This document shows positions 11,082 to 20,227 of a stretch of 64,000 nt of DNA, in pieces. The stretch's first letter is position 1, and each line of letters opens with the position of its first letter. Source of the stretch: Streptosporangium sp. NBC_01495 (GTDB taxonomy: Bacteria > Actinomycetota > Actinomycetes > Streptosporangiales > Streptosporangiaceae); contig NZ_CP109430.1 in NCBI RefSeq assembly GCF_036250735.1, positions 2,046,001 through 2,110,000 on the forward strand. The letters are read 5' to 3'. The notes under the pieces were generated by a model. It was not told where the DNA came from and ran no database searches. It saw nothing but the letters and a program-made list of their open reading frames with translations. Both the position numbers and the translations under genes were made by a program.

Positions 11082-13135
11082 TGCGGGGGCGTCTGGTCAT
11101 GGTGCAGGTGCTGGTGGTGTCGATGCTGGCGTTGCTCGCGGTGCGGCTCTGGCAGGTGCAGGTGGTGCGAGGCACGGAGTACGTGGAGGCCGCGACCGAG
11201 ACGCGCACGCGTGACGTCGTCGTCCCCGCGGTGCGCGGGCAGATCCTCGACGCGACGGGCCGTCCGCTGGTGCGCAACCGGACCACGCTGGTGGTCTCGG
11301 TCGACCGTACGCGCCTGAACCGGATGGCGGGCAACGGCGAGGAGGTGCTCCAGAGGCTGGCCACCGTGCTCGGCCGCCGTCCCACTGAGCTGCGGGAGCG
11401 GATCAGGGCGTGCGGCCCGGGGGTCGCCCGCCCCTGCTGGCCGGGATCCCCGTACCAGCCGATTCCCATCGACGTCGACGTCACCACGCGCGAGGCCCTG
11501 CAGATTCTGGAGCGGCAGGAGGAGTTCCCCGGGGTCACGGCCGAGGTGCAGGCCGTACGGGAGTATCCGGGCAGGAGCGCGGGCGCGCAGGCGCTCGGCT
11601 ACCTGCAGCCGATCACGCAGGAGGAGCTGGACAGGCGCGACGGGCTCAGGGCGGCGTTCTCCGGGGTCGACCTGGTGGGCAGGGACGGCCTGGAGGCGGT
11701 CTACGACGTGCCGCTGCGGGGGACGCCCGGGATGCGGCGGGTGCAGGTCGACCGGCTCGGCAAGGTCATCGGGGTGGAGCGGCACGTGTCGCCGATCCCG
11801 GGCGACACGCTCATCACCAGCATCGACGCCAGGGTGCAGGCCCTGGCGGAGAAGGCGCTGGCCGAGGCGATGAAGGGCGCGCCCAAGGCCGACGGGGCGG
11901 CCGCGGTGGTGCTGGACGCGAGGACCAGCCGGGTGATCGCGCTGGCCAGCGCGCCGACGTACGATCCGGCGGTCTGGAGCGGGGGCATCTCCGAGGTGGA
12001 GTACCAGCGGCTGCTGTCCGGCAAGACCGGCAAGCCGCTGGTGTCGCGGGCGATCAAGGGCGAGTTCGCGCCCGGCTCGACGTTCAAGGTGTCGTCGGTG
12101 GCGGCGATGCTCAGGGACGGCTACCCGCTGCACGGCAAGTACGACTGCCCGGGGTCCTTCATGGTGGGCGACCGGCCGTTCAACAACTTCCGCGGCATCG
12201 GGCTGGGCACCCTCGACCTGCACACGGCGCTGGTGAAGTCCTGCGACACGATCTTCTACCGGGCGGCGTACGAGCAGTGGCTGCGCGACGGCGGGCTCAA
12301 TCCCAAGGGGAGGACCAAGGAGCCGATGGCGAACATGGCGCGCGCCTATGGGTTCGGCCGCCCCACGGGCATCGACCTGCCGGGCGAGTCGCCGGGCAGG
12401 ATTCCCGACCGGGCGTGGAAGAAGACGCTGTGGGCGGTGACCAAGGAGGACAACTGCAAGCGGGCCAAGACCGGCTATCCGGAGGTGGCCAAGAGCAGTC
12501 CCAGCAGGGCCGCCTTCCTCAAGCGGCTGGCGTACGAGAACTGCCTGGAGGGATTCCAGTGGCGGCCGGGTGACGCCGCCAACTTCTCCATCGGGCAGGG
12601 CGATGTGCTGGTGACGCCGCTGCAACTGGCGGCGGCCTACGCGGCGCTGGTCGGGGACGGCAAACTGCGCAGTCCCAAGGTGGGCTGGGCGCTGGTGCGT
12701 CCCGACGGCACCAAGGTCAAGGAGATCAAGGTGCCGGTGGTGGGCAGGCTGCCGATCTCGCGGGAGGAGCGGGCCTACATCAAGGGGGCGCTGAGCGAGG
12801 TCGCCTCCGACGGCACCGCGGCCGGGGCCTTCTCGGGATTCCCCATGGACAAGGTCAAGATCGGCGGAAAGACCGGCACCGCCGAGGTCTACGGCAAGGC
12901 TGACACGTCCTGGTTCGCCTCGTTCGCCCCGACGGACAAGCCGCGGTTCGTGATCGTCGCCATGGTGTCCCAGGGCGGGATGGGCGGCCAGACCGCGGCC
13001 CCGGCGGTACGGAAGATCTACGAGGGCATCTACGGGTTCAAACCCGACGGGAAGCCGTCCGCCTCGATCCTGCCGGACGGGCGCCCGGCGAGGGCGCTCC
13101 CGGTGATCGCCAAGGACGGGACGGTGTCGCGATGA
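11072..13135 (+). CDS. mrdA: Penicillin-binding protein 2 (elongation transpeptidase)
   Basis: The 687-aa class B PBP cross-links peptidoglycan in the elongasome with RodA. It has a short N-terminal cytosolic part, one membrane helix (about residues 10-28), a dimerisation region and a C-terminal transpeptidase domain. Active-site motifs are STFK (Ser336), SCD in the SxN position (Ser390) and KTGT (Lys600). ATG 11072 is preceded by GGGGAGGAG at good spacing. The stop overlaps the next ORF as ATGA (13132-13135). Confidence 0.95.
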   Translation: MGLMRGRLVMVQVLVVSMLALLAVRLWQVQVVRGTEYVEAATETRTRDVVVPAVRGQILDATGRPLVRNRTTLVVSVDRTRLNRMAGNGEEVLQRLATVLGRRPTELRERIRACGPGVARPCWPGSPYQPIPIDVDVTTREALQILERQEEFPGVTAEVQAVREYPGRSAGAQALGYLQPITQEELDRRDGLRAAFSGVDLVGRDGLEAVYDVPLRGTPGMRRVQVDRLGKVIGVERHVSPIPGDTLITSIDARVQALAEKALAEAMKGAPKADGAAAVVLDARTSRVIALASAPTYDPAVWSGGISEVEYQRLLSGKTGKPLVSRAIKGEFAPGSTFKVSSVAAMLRDGYPLHGKYDCPGSFMVGDRPFNNFRGIGLGTLDLHTALVKSCDTIFYRAAYEQWLRDGGLNPKGRTKEPMANMARAYGFGRPTGIDLPGESPGRIPDRAWKKTLWAVTKEDNCKRAKTGYPEVAKSSPSRAAFLKRLAYENCLEGFQWRPGDAANFSIGQGDVLVTPLQLAAAYAALVGDGKLRSPKVGWALVRPDGTKVKEIKVPVVGRLPISREERAYIKGALSEVASDGTAAGAFSGFPMDKVKIGGKTGTAEVYGKADTSWFASFAPTDKPRFVIVAMVSQGGMGGQTAAPAVRKIYEGIYGFKPDGKPSASILPDGRPARALPVIAKDGTVSR

Positions 13136-13431
13136 CGCCCGTGGCGCCGCCCGCGACGCCGGTGCCGGTGCTCGTGGGGATGTCCGCGGTCGCGCCCGCC
13201 TCGATGCCCGGTACGGCGTTCGCGGTGGGGCGCGGACCGGTGTCCGGTACGGCGTTCACGGCGGTGTTCGCGGTCGTACGTGGGCCGGTGTCAGGTACGG
13301 CGTTCGCGGTCGCATGTGGGCCGGTGTCCGCGGTTGTGTCCGGTACGGCGTTCGCGGTGGAGCTCGTGACGGCATCGGTGGTGACCGCCGTGACGGTGTC
13401 GGCGGTGACGTCCGCAGGGGAGGCGGCGTGA
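13132..13431 (+). CDS. 99-aa repeat protein bridging mrdA and rodA (hypothetical)
   Basis: This frame starts at an ATG that overlaps the mrdA stop (ATGA) and ends at a TGA that overlaps the rodA GTG start (GTGA, 13428-13431). The product is Ala/Val/Thr-rich and carries four copies of a GPVSGTAFAV-like decapeptide, matching DNA repeats around ggtacggcgttc at about 13210, 13246, 13294 and 13342. It is moderately hydrophobic without a clear membrane helix. I recognise no family. The double 4-nt overlap suggests that it is translated, or at least that ribosomes traverse it from mrdA to rodA. Confidence 0.45.
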   Translation: MTPVAPPATPVPVLVGMSAVAPASMPGTAFAVGRGPVSGTAFTAVFAVVRGPVSGTAFAVACGPVSAVVSGTAFAVELVTASVVTAVTVSAVTSAGEAA

Positions 13432-14591
13432 ACCGGGCGGCCGCGCCGCCGAGGACGTCCCTGGCCGGGCGGACGGTGGCGGCGGCCTCCACGGTGGGCC
13501 GGATGGACGGGCTGATGCTGGTCGCCGTCGCCGCGCTGGCGGTGATCGGCACGATGCTGGTCTGGTCGTCGACCAGGACGTGGGCGGCCGGTTCCACGGG
13601 GCTGGTCAAGAAGCACATCCTCAACCTCGTCATCGGGGCCGTGCTGGCCGGTACGGCCGCGATGGTGGACCACCGGGCGCTGCGGATGTTCGCGCCGCTG
13701 ATCTACGGCGCGACGCTGGTCGGGCTGATCCTGGTGATCACGCCGCTCGGCAGCACCGTGAACGGCGCCCACTCGTGGATCATGCTGGGCGGCGGTTTCG
13801 CGTTCCAGCCGTCGGAGTTCGCCAAGCTCGGCCTGGTGCTGATGCTCGCCATGCTGCTGGCCCAGCCCGCCCGGGGCACCGACCGGCCGCGCGGTTTCGA
13901 CGTCGTGATCGCGCTGGTGGTGTCCGCCTTCACCATGGGGCTGGTGATGCTCCAGCCCGACCTGGGCACCACGATGGTCATCGGGGTGATCACGGCCGGC
14001 ACGATCGTCGTGGCGGGGGTCCGCAAGCGCTGGATCGCCGGGCTCACCCTCGGCGTGATCGGCGCGGGGGTGGCCGCGTGGTTCCTCGACGTCCTGGAGC
14101 CGTACCAGATCGCCCGGTTCACCGCGTTCCTCAACCCGGCCAGCGATCCGCGCGGCGTCGGCTACAACAGCACCCAGTCGCTGATCGCGATCGGGTCGGG
14201 GGAGGTGTTCGGCAAGGGGCTGTTCGGGGGTGGCCAGACCACCGGCCGTTTCGTGCCCGAGCAGCACACCGACTTCATCTTCACGGTGGCGGGGGAGGAG
14301 TTCGGTTTCCTCGGCGCGGCCACCGTGGTGGCGCTGCTCGGGGTGATCCTGCTGCGGGGGGTGCGGATCGCGCGCGAGTGTGACGACAGGTTCGGCGCGC
14401 TGATGGCCGGTTCGATCGTGTGCTGGCTGGCCTTCCAGTCGTTCGTCAACATCGGGATGACGATCGGGATCATGCCGATCACCGGCCTTCCGCTGCCGTT
14501 CGTCTCCTATGGCGGTACCGCCACCTTCGCCAATATGATCGCCTTCGGTCTGCTCCAGGCGATCCACATGCGTCGGCAACCTTTCCAGTAA
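13428..14591 (+). CDS. rodA: FtsW/RodA/SpoVE-family glycosyltransferase RodA
   Basis: The 387-aa SEDS protein polymerises lipid II into glycan strands with its PBP2 partner encoded upstream. About ten membrane helices are visible, with the SEDS signatures AFQPSEFAKLGLVL, LQPDLGTTMV, GYNSTQSLIAIGSG and GLPLPFVSYGGTA. The GTG start has GGGGAGG 4 nt upstream and overlaps the preceding ORF stop. An in-frame extension to 13314 lacks a ribosome site. Confidence 0.95.
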   Translation: MNRAAAPPRTSLAGRTVAAASTVGRMDGLMLVAVAALAVIGTMLVWSSTRTWAAGSTGLVKKHILNLVIGAVLAGTAAMVDHRALRMFAPLIYGATLVGLILVITPLGSTVNGAHSWIMLGGGFAFQPSEFAKLGLVLMLAMLLAQPARGTDRPRGFDVVIALVVSAFTMGLVMLQPDLGTTMVIGVITAGTIVVAGVRKRWIAGLTLGVIGAGVAAWFLDVLEPYQIARFTAFLNPASDPRGVGYNSTQSLIAIGSGEVFGKGLFGGGQTTGRFVPEQHTDFIFTVAGEEFGFLGAATVVALLGVILLRGVRIARECDDRFGALMAGSIVCWLAFQSFVNIGMTIGIMPITGLPLPFVSYGGTATFANMIAFGLLQAIHMRRQPFQ

Positions 14592-14625
14592 CCGGCTCGG
14601 CGCCCGTTTCGCCGCTTTTCCAGCG

Positions 14626-14652
14626 CCTACATGAGAGCGGCCCGCATGTAGG
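14626..14652 (+). terminator. Hairpin after rodA
   Basis: The arms cctacatg (14626-14633) and catgtagg (14645-14652) flank an 11-nt loop, 34 nt after the rodA stop. The U-tract is poor. A second dyad, gttcg-N5-cgaac (14679-14693), lies between it and the next gene and could be an operator. Confidence 0.5.
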
Positions 14653-14734
14653 AAACCTCCGATTCTCACTGGTATGGCGTTCGTCAAGCGAACATTCTGG
14701 GAACGAAGACGGAACTCGCGATGACGGAGGAACC

Positions 14735-14959
14735 GTGATCTCTGAGCTCGCCGAGCGGCAACGGGCACTGGAACTGCTACGGACCGCGTTTCCCGATTAC
14801 CGGATCGTGTTCAGCAAGGGGCGCTGGGCCGCGGTGTCGGCGGGCAGCCCGCCGGCGGTGTGGTTCGCCGAGACCCCGAGCAGCCTGTGCGGGCAGCTCT
14901 TCCAGGCGCAGCTCCGCAACGGCGGCACGGTCGTGCCCTTCCAGAGCAGCGGCTCGTGA
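14735..14959 (+). CDS. Small conserved-looking hypothetical protein (74 aa)
   Basis: The product starts ISELAERQRALELLRTAF and contains a GRWAAVSAG turn and a WFAETPSSLCGQL segment. It looks like a small soluble alpha/beta protein. GTG 14735 follows ACGGAGG with 4-nt spacing. It lies 31 nt upstream of the HTH/TPR regulator, the arrangement in which small ORFs often partner such regulators in actinomycetes. No function can be assigned. Confidence 0.75.
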   Translation: MISELAERQRALELLRTAFPDYRIVFSKGRWAAVSAGSPPAVWFAETPSSLCGQLFQAQLRNGGTVVPFQSSGS

Positions 14960-14990
14960 CAGAGGCGCCAAGACACCCCCCGGAGCGCCG

Positions 14991-16427
14991 ATGACCCCGG
15001 TCTCACGCGGTGGCGACCGCGCCGCGCTGGCGTGCGCGACGATCATCCGCAACCGTACGCTGGCCGGTGTCGTCGGCCCGCCGTCCGCCGCGGTCATCCA
15101 GCAGATGGTGGACGAGATCCACGTCTGCTGTCCCCAGCAGACCAGGTTCAAGTGCCGCAGGCTCGCCCACGGCTGGACCGTGGAGGAGGCCATCGACCAC
15201 TTCCACGCCATGTGCGACAGGGAGGGGATCAAGCGGCGCGGGCTCAGCGAGCGCTCCTGGCGGGAGTGGGAGGCGGGGGCGAGACCCGACCGCGACTACA
15301 CGGACCTGCTGTGCAGGCTCTTCCAGACCGGCCCGGTCCAGCTCGGCTTCGCCCAGGACTACACGCCCGAGGAGCTGCGCTCGGTGCCGCCCGCGCCACC
15401 GGTCCTCGACGTGATCACGGTGGCGGCCGACGAGGCCGGCGCGCACGCCGAGCAGGCCGAGGAGAGCGAGCTGGGCGCCGGGGCGCTGGAGCGGCTGCGC
15501 ACCCAGGTGATCTGGGTCGGCAGGCGTTACGTGTCCGAGGCCCCGCTGCCGCTCTTCGTGGAGATGCGCGAGCTGCAGGAGCGCACCCGCAGGGCGCTGG
15601 AGCGGCGCATCCACCCCGGGCAGGCCAGGGAGCTGTACTTTCTCACCGGCGCGCTGTGCGGGCTGATGGCCAACGCCAGCATGGACATGGACCGCCGGGT
15701 CCCCGCCGACACCCTAGCCCGAGCCGCCTGGACGTACGGCAAGGTGGCCGGGCACGCGGCGCTGATGGGGTGGGCGCGCGGCATGCAGTCGTCGGTGGCG
15801 CTGTGGGACCGCCGCCACGGTGACGCGGCCCGCTACGCGGAGGAGGGCCTGACCCACGTCCGCACGGGCTCGGGAGCCACCCGCCTGCACATGCTGAGGG
15901 CCCGCTCGTACGCGCTTCTCGGGCGTCGCGGGGAGGCCTTCGAGGCGCTGCGCGAGGCGGTCGACGCCCGCGTGGCCGGGGGCGGGGGTGACGAGCTGCA
16001 CGACGAGATCGCCGGGGAGTTCGCGTTCGGCCCGGCCAAGGAGCGCTACTACGCGGCGGTCGCCCAGCTGCAGCTCGGCGCCTCCGCCCCGGCCATCGAG
16101 TCGGCGCGCGAGTCGCTGTCCCTGTACGCCTCGGGGGAGCCGGAGAACCGCTCCTACGGGTGCGAGGCCATGGCCAGCGCCCACCTGGCGATCGCCCACC
16201 TGATGGAGGACGACACCGCGGGCGCCGAGGACGCCATGGCGCCGATTCTCGCCCTCCCGCCGGAACGGCGCATCGGAAGCCTGGGCGCCACCCTCGGCGC
16301 GAGCCGCGCGCTGCTGGCCTCGCGGCCCGGCGGGGAGCGGATGGCCGGGCAGATCGAGGGTTTCTGCGCCGTTGACCTGCCAAAGCGGGCCAGGGGCGCC
16401 ATCTCGGACGGGAGAAATGGACGATGA
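14991..16427 (+). CDS. XRE-type regulator with TPR-like C-terminal region
   Basis: The 478-aa product has an unusual HTH region at about residues 50-120, from TRFKCRRLAHGWTVEEAIDHF to a RGLSERSWREWEAGARP recognition segment. A helical, TPR-like C-terminal region follows. This layout is common in actinomycete regulators paired with small ORFs and kinases. The stop overlaps the kinase start as ATGA (16424-16427), so the two proteins are probably made together. The ligand and target promoters are unknown. Confidence 0.75.
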   Translation: MTPVSRGGDRAALACATIIRNRTLAGVVGPPSAAVIQQMVDEIHVCCPQQTRFKCRRLAHGWTVEEAIDHFHAMCDREGIKRRGLSERSWREWEAGARPDRDYTDLLCRLFQTGPVQLGFAQDYTPEELRSVPPAPPVLDVITVAADEAGAHAEQAEESELGAGALERLRTQVIWVGRRYVSEAPLPLFVEMRELQERTRRALERRIHPGQARELYFLTGALCGLMANASMDMDRRVPADTLARAAWTYGKVAGHAALMGWARGMQSSVALWDRRHGDAARYAEEGLTHVRTGSGATRLHMLRARSYALLGRRGEAFEALREAVDARVAGGGGDELHDEIAGEFAFGPAKERYYAAVAQLQLGASAPAIESARESLSLYASGEPENRSYGCEAMASAHLAIAHLMEDDTAGAEDAMAPILALPPERRIGSLGATLGASRALLASRPGGERMAGQIEGFCAVDLPKRARGAISDGRNGR

Positions 16428-17320
16428 CCATCGCCGCGGAGGGTTCACTCCTCTCACGCGCCGCCGTGGCACTCGCGGAGTCGGGCCGGCAGACCGGGCT
16501 CGACACCGGGGGCGCGACGCTGATGCGCGACTTCGCCAACGCCGTCTACCACCTGGCGGGCGAGAAGGTGGTGGTGCGGCTGGCGGAGGCGACCACACCG
16601 GGCAGGTACGACCGGCTGGTGACCTCGATCCGGGTCACCCGATGGCTCGCCGAGCGGGGATTCCCCGCCGTCAGGCCGCTGGAGATCAAGCAGCCGGTCG
16701 TCGCGGAGGGCTTCCTGGCGACGTTCTGGCACCACGAGGAGCACATCGGGCCGCCTCCCGACCCGGCGCAGCTGGGGCCGCTGCTGCGCCGGCTGCACGA
16801 TCTGCCGCCCGCGCCGTTCGACCTGCCGACCCACGACCCGTTCGGGGGGGTGCGCCGGGCGATCGGCGCGAGCGTCGCGCTGGCCCGCGACGACCGCGAC
16901 TGGCTGCTCGGCCGCTGCGAGGCGCTGGCCGAGGCCTACTACGAGCGGGTGGAGTTCGTCCTGCCGTACGGGCTCGTCCACGCGGACGCCCACCGGGGCA
17001 ACCTGATTCGCACGCCCGGCGGTTTCCTGCTGTGCGATTGGGACGGGGTGTGCGCGGGGCCCAGGGAGATCGATCTGATCCCGACACTCCAGGGAGGCAG
17101 ATTCGGGCTGACCGAACGTCAGCGGGCCAATTTCAGCGAGACCTACGGCTACGACGCGACCGAGTGGGAGGGCTATCCGGTGCTGCGCGACATGCGCGAA
17201 CTGCAGACTCTCACGGCCGTGCTGCGCAACGCACACCGTGATCGCACCGCCCGTGAGGAGCTCCGGCACCGGCTCGACTCGTTGCGAGCGGGCGACGACC
17301 GCCTGTGGCACCCTCTCTAG
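16424..17320 (+). CDS. Aminoglycoside phosphotransferase (APH)-family kinase
   Basis: The 298-aa protein has the APH fold. The catalytic loop LVHADAHRGNLI provides His186, Asp188 and Asn193, and the metal-binding LLCDWDGVCAGPREIDL has Asp205. The N-terminal lobe keeps VVVRLAEAT. APH-family proteins phosphorylate many small molecules. The translational overlap with a DNA-binding regulator argues for a metabolic or signalling substrate rather than antibiotic resistance, but that is inference. It ends 18 nt before the radical SAM gene. Confidence 0.85.
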   Translation: MTIAAEGSLLSRAAVALAESGRQTGLDTGGATLMRDFANAVYHLAGEKVVVRLAEATTPGRYDRLVTSIRVTRWLAERGFPAVRPLEIKQPVVAEGFLATFWHHEEHIGPPPDPAQLGPLLRRLHDLPPAPFDLPTHDPFGGVRRAIGASVALARDDRDWLLGRCEALAEAYYERVEFVLPYGLVHADAHRGNLIRTPGGFLLCDWDGVCAGPREIDLIPTLQGGRFGLTERQRANFSETYGYDATEWEGYPVLRDMRELQTLTAVLRNAHRDRTAREELRHRLDSLRAGDDRLWHPL

Positions 17321-17338
17321 GCGGATATTCTTGGTGGC

Positions 17339-19249
17339 ATGTCTGTCGAGTCGCTGTTTCCCCGCCTGGAAGCGCTCCTGCCCAAGGTGCAGAAGCCGAT
17401 CCAGTACGTCGGAGGTGAGCTCAACTCGACCGTCAAGGACTGGGACGAGACCACGGTCCGCTGGGCGCTGATGTATCCGGACGCCTACGAGGTCGGACTG
17501 CCCAACCAGGGCGTCCAGATCCTCTACGAGATCCTCAACGAGCTGCCGGAGACGCTGGCCGAGCGGACCTACGCGGTCTGGCCCGATCTTGAGGCGCTCA
17601 TGCGCTCCGAGGGCGTGCCCCAGTTCACGGTCGACGCGCACCGGCCCGTACGGGCGTTCGACGTGCTCGGGCTCTCCTTCTCGACCGAGCTCGGCTACAC
17701 CAACATGCTGACCGCGCTGGATCTGGCGGGCATCCCGCTGGAGGCGGCCGACCGGGGCGACGACGACCCGATCGTCCTGGCCGGTGGGCACGCGGCGTTC
17801 AACCCCGAGCCGATCGCCGACTTCCTCGACGCCGCCGTGCTGGGCGACGGGGAGCAGATCGCCATCGCGATCACCGAGGTCATCCGCGAGTGGAAGGCCG
17901 AGGGCTCGCCCGGCGGGCGCGACGGGCTGCTGATGCGGCTGGCCGAGTCCGGCGGGGTCTACGTGCCGAAGTTCTACGACGTCGACTACCACGCCGACGG
18001 CCGGATCCAGCGCGTCGCGCCCAACAGGTCGGGCGTGCCGTGGCGGATCCACAAGCACACCGTCATGGACCTGGACGAGTGGCCGTACCCCAAGAAGCCG
18101 CTGGTCCCGCTGGCCGAGACCGTGCACGAGCGGTTCAGCGTGGAGATCTTCCGCGGCTGCACCCGCGGGTGCCGGTTCTGCCAGGCCGGCATGATCACCC
18201 GTCCGGTGCGCGAGCGCTCGATCACCACGATCGGCGACATGGTCGAGGCGGGCGTCAAGGCGTCCGGTTTCAACGAGGTCGGCCTGCTGTCGCTCTCCTC
18301 GGCCGATCACTCCGAGATCGGCGAGGTCGCCAAGGGGCTGGCCGACCGCTACGAGGGCACCAACACCTCCCTGTCGCTGCCCTCGACCCGGGTCGACGCC
18401 TTCAACATCGACCTGGCCAACGAGTTCTCCCGCAACGGCCGCCGTTCCGGCCTGACGTTCGCCCCCGAGGGCGGCTCGGAGCGGATGCGCAAGGTGATCA
18501 ACAAGATGGTCACCGAGGAAGACCTGATCAGGACCGTCACCACCGCGTACACCCAGGGCTGGCGGCAGGTGAAGCTCTACTTCATGTGCGGCCTGCCCAC
18601 CGAGGAGGACGCCGACGTCCAGGGCATCGCCGACCTGGCCAAGAAGGTCATCAAGGCGGGCCGCGAGGCCACCGGGTCGCGCGACGTCCGCTGCACGGTC
18701 TCCATCGGCGGTTTCGTTCCCAAGCCGCACACCCCGTTCCAGTGGGCCGGCCAGGCCGACCACGAGACGGTCGACCGCAGGCTCAGGGCCTTGAAGGAGG
18801 CCCTGCGCGGCGACAGGGAGTACGGCCGCGCCATCGGCCTGCGCTACCACGACGGCAAGCCCTCGATCGTGGAGGGCCTGCTCTCCCGGGGTGACCGCCG
18901 GGTCGGCGAGGTCATCCGCGCGGTGTGGGCCGGGGGCGGCCGGTTCGACGGCTGGAGCGAGCACTTCTCCTACCAGCGCTGGATGGACGCCGCCGCCGAG
19001 GTCGGCGTCGACGTCGACTGGTACACCACACGCGAGCGCCAGGAGAACGAGGTCCTGCCCTGGGACCACCTCGACGCCGGTCTCGACCGCGAGTGGCTCT
19101 GGCAGGACTGGCAGGACGCGGTCAACGACGTCGAGGTCGAGGACTGCCGCTGGACCCCGTGCTACGACTGCGGCGTCTGCCCCACGATGGGGACCGAGAT
19201 CCAGATCGGGCCCACCGGGAAGAAGCTGCTACCACTGACGGTTGTCTGA
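17339..19249 (+). CDS. TIGR03960-family B12-binding-domain radical SAM protein
   Basis: The 636-aa product has an N-terminal cobalamin-binding-like domain (LSFSTELGYTNMLTAL region) and a radical SAM core with CTRGCRFCQAG, giving cluster cysteines Cys274, Cys278 and Cys281. A C-terminal Cys cluster, CYDCGVCP, is also present. In Actinobacteria this family is encoded next to a DUF2344 protein and RNase E/G, as here. The reaction is unproven. ATG 17339 gives the expected length. Confidence 0.93.
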   Translation: MSVESLFPRLEALLPKVQKPIQYVGGELNSTVKDWDETTVRWALMYPDAYEVGLPNQGVQILYEILNELPETLAERTYAVWPDLEALMRSEGVPQFTVDAHRPVRAFDVLGLSFSTELGYTNMLTALDLAGIPLEAADRGDDDPIVLAGGHAAFNPEPIADFLDAAVLGDGEQIAIAITEVIREWKAEGSPGGRDGLLMRLAESGGVYVPKFYDVDYHADGRIQRVAPNRSGVPWRIHKHTVMDLDEWPYPKKPLVPLAETVHERFSVEIFRGCTRGCRFCQAGMITRPVRERSITTIGDMVEAGVKASGFNEVGLLSLSSADHSEIGEVAKGLADRYEGTNTSLSLPSTRVDAFNIDLANEFSRNGRRSGLTFAPEGGSERMRKVINKMVTEEDLIRTVTTAYTQGWRQVKLYFMCGLPTEEDADVQGIADLAKKVIKAGREATGSRDVRCTVSIGGFVPKPHTPFQWAGQADHETVDRRLRALKEALRGDREYGRAIGLRYHDGKPSIVEGLLSRGDRRVGEVIRAVWAGGGRFDGWSEHFSYQRWMDAAAEVGVDVDWYTTRERQENEVLPWDHLDAGLDREWLWQDWQDAVNDVEVEDCRWTPCYDCGVCPTMGTEIQIGPTGKKLLPLTVV

Positions 19250-19350
19250 GGTAGGCGGTACGTGAGCACCGCCCCCGGAAACGACGACCACGACTTGGGA
19301 AGGACGACACCACCCTGAAACCCGCTCCCGACGGGCCGCCGCCCGCGCCC

Positions 19351-20130
19351 GTGGTGCAGCGCCTGCGCGTGCGCTACGCCAAGCGAGGCCGCCTGCGCTT
19401 CACCAGTCACCGCGACATCACCCGGGCCCTCGAACGGGCGGTCCGGCGAGCCGACGTCCCGGTGGCGTTCAGCGCGGGCTTCTCGCCCCACCCGAAGATC
19501 TCCTACGTGGGAGCGGCCGCCCCCACCGGGGTCGCCAGCGAGGCCGAGTACTTCGAGATCAGCGTGACGCGCGAGTGTGACCCCGACCGGCTGCGAGCCG
19601 CTCTGGACACCTCGCTGCCGCCCGGTCTCGACGTGCTCGACGTCGTCGAGGCGGGCTCCGCGAGCCTGGCCGACCAGATGGAGTGCTCGGCGTGGGAGCT
19701 GCGGCTGCCGGGAGCCGATCCCGCCCTCGTCGGGGCCGCGGTCGAGAAGTTCGTCGCCACGGACCACGTCGAGGTCGAACGCCTTACGAAGAAGGGGATG
19801 CGACGCTTCGACGCACGTGAAGCGGTGCTGAACCTCACGGTATTTGAGGGAACTGAGACAACAGCAGGTCAGGCGTCCAGTCAGCCATGTGTCATACTTC
19901 GCATGGTTGTACGGCACGAAACTCCTGCCGTTCGACCCGACGACGTTCTCACTGGACTGCGTCTTGTGGCTGACTTCGCGCCGCCGGTGCCCCCCGAGGT
20001 AACCAGGCTGGCGCAGGGCCCGCTGGACGTTCACACCGGTGAGCCCGCCGACCCGTTCGGCCTGGACCGCGACATCACGCGCGGCGGCGAAGCGGAACCG
20101 GTGGGCAGGCACGTCGGCGGCGACATATAG
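19351..20130 (+). CDS. TIGR03936-family radical-SAM-associated protein (DUF2344)
   Basis: The 259-aa product shows the DUF2344 hallmark segments RLRVRYAKRGRLRFTSHRD, AFSAGFSPHPKISY and ASEAEYFEI. In some other bacteria this domain is fused to the preceding radical SAM protein, so the two probably act together. I used GTG 19351. The frame is open further upstream, and a CTG at 19315 with GGAAGG before it cannot be excluded. The C-terminal third is less conserved and ends just before the rne leader. Confidence 0.88.
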   Translation: MVQRLRVRYAKRGRLRFTSHRDITRALERAVRRADVPVAFSAGFSPHPKISYVGAAAPTGVASEAEYFEISVTRECDPDRLRAALDTSLPPGLDVLDVVEAGSASLADQMECSAWELRLPGADPALVGAAVEKFVATDHVEVERLTKKGMRRFDAREAVLNLTVFEGTETTAGQASSQPCVILRMVVRHETPAVRPDDVLTGLRLVADFAPPVPPEVTRLAQGPLDVHTGEPADPFGLDRDITRGGEAEPVGRHVGGDI

Positions 20131-20227
20131 GACTTGGCGCCGGGCCCCAGGCCTGGCGGACAGTGAGAGACGAGAGCTCCCGCGCGGCGCGGAGACGCGC
20201 CCGGGAGCTGAACGGGAGAGCGCCCGC

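Noticed and set aside
14679-14693. gttcg-N5-cgaac considered as a LexA box
   Set aside because: Actinobacterial SOS boxes are GAAC-N4-GTTC; the orientation here is reversed, so it was kept only as a possible operator.
16454-19069. An 871-codon minus-strand frame opposite the kinase and radical SAM genes
   Set aside because: It spans two well-supported genes on the opposite strand and has no recognisable domain.
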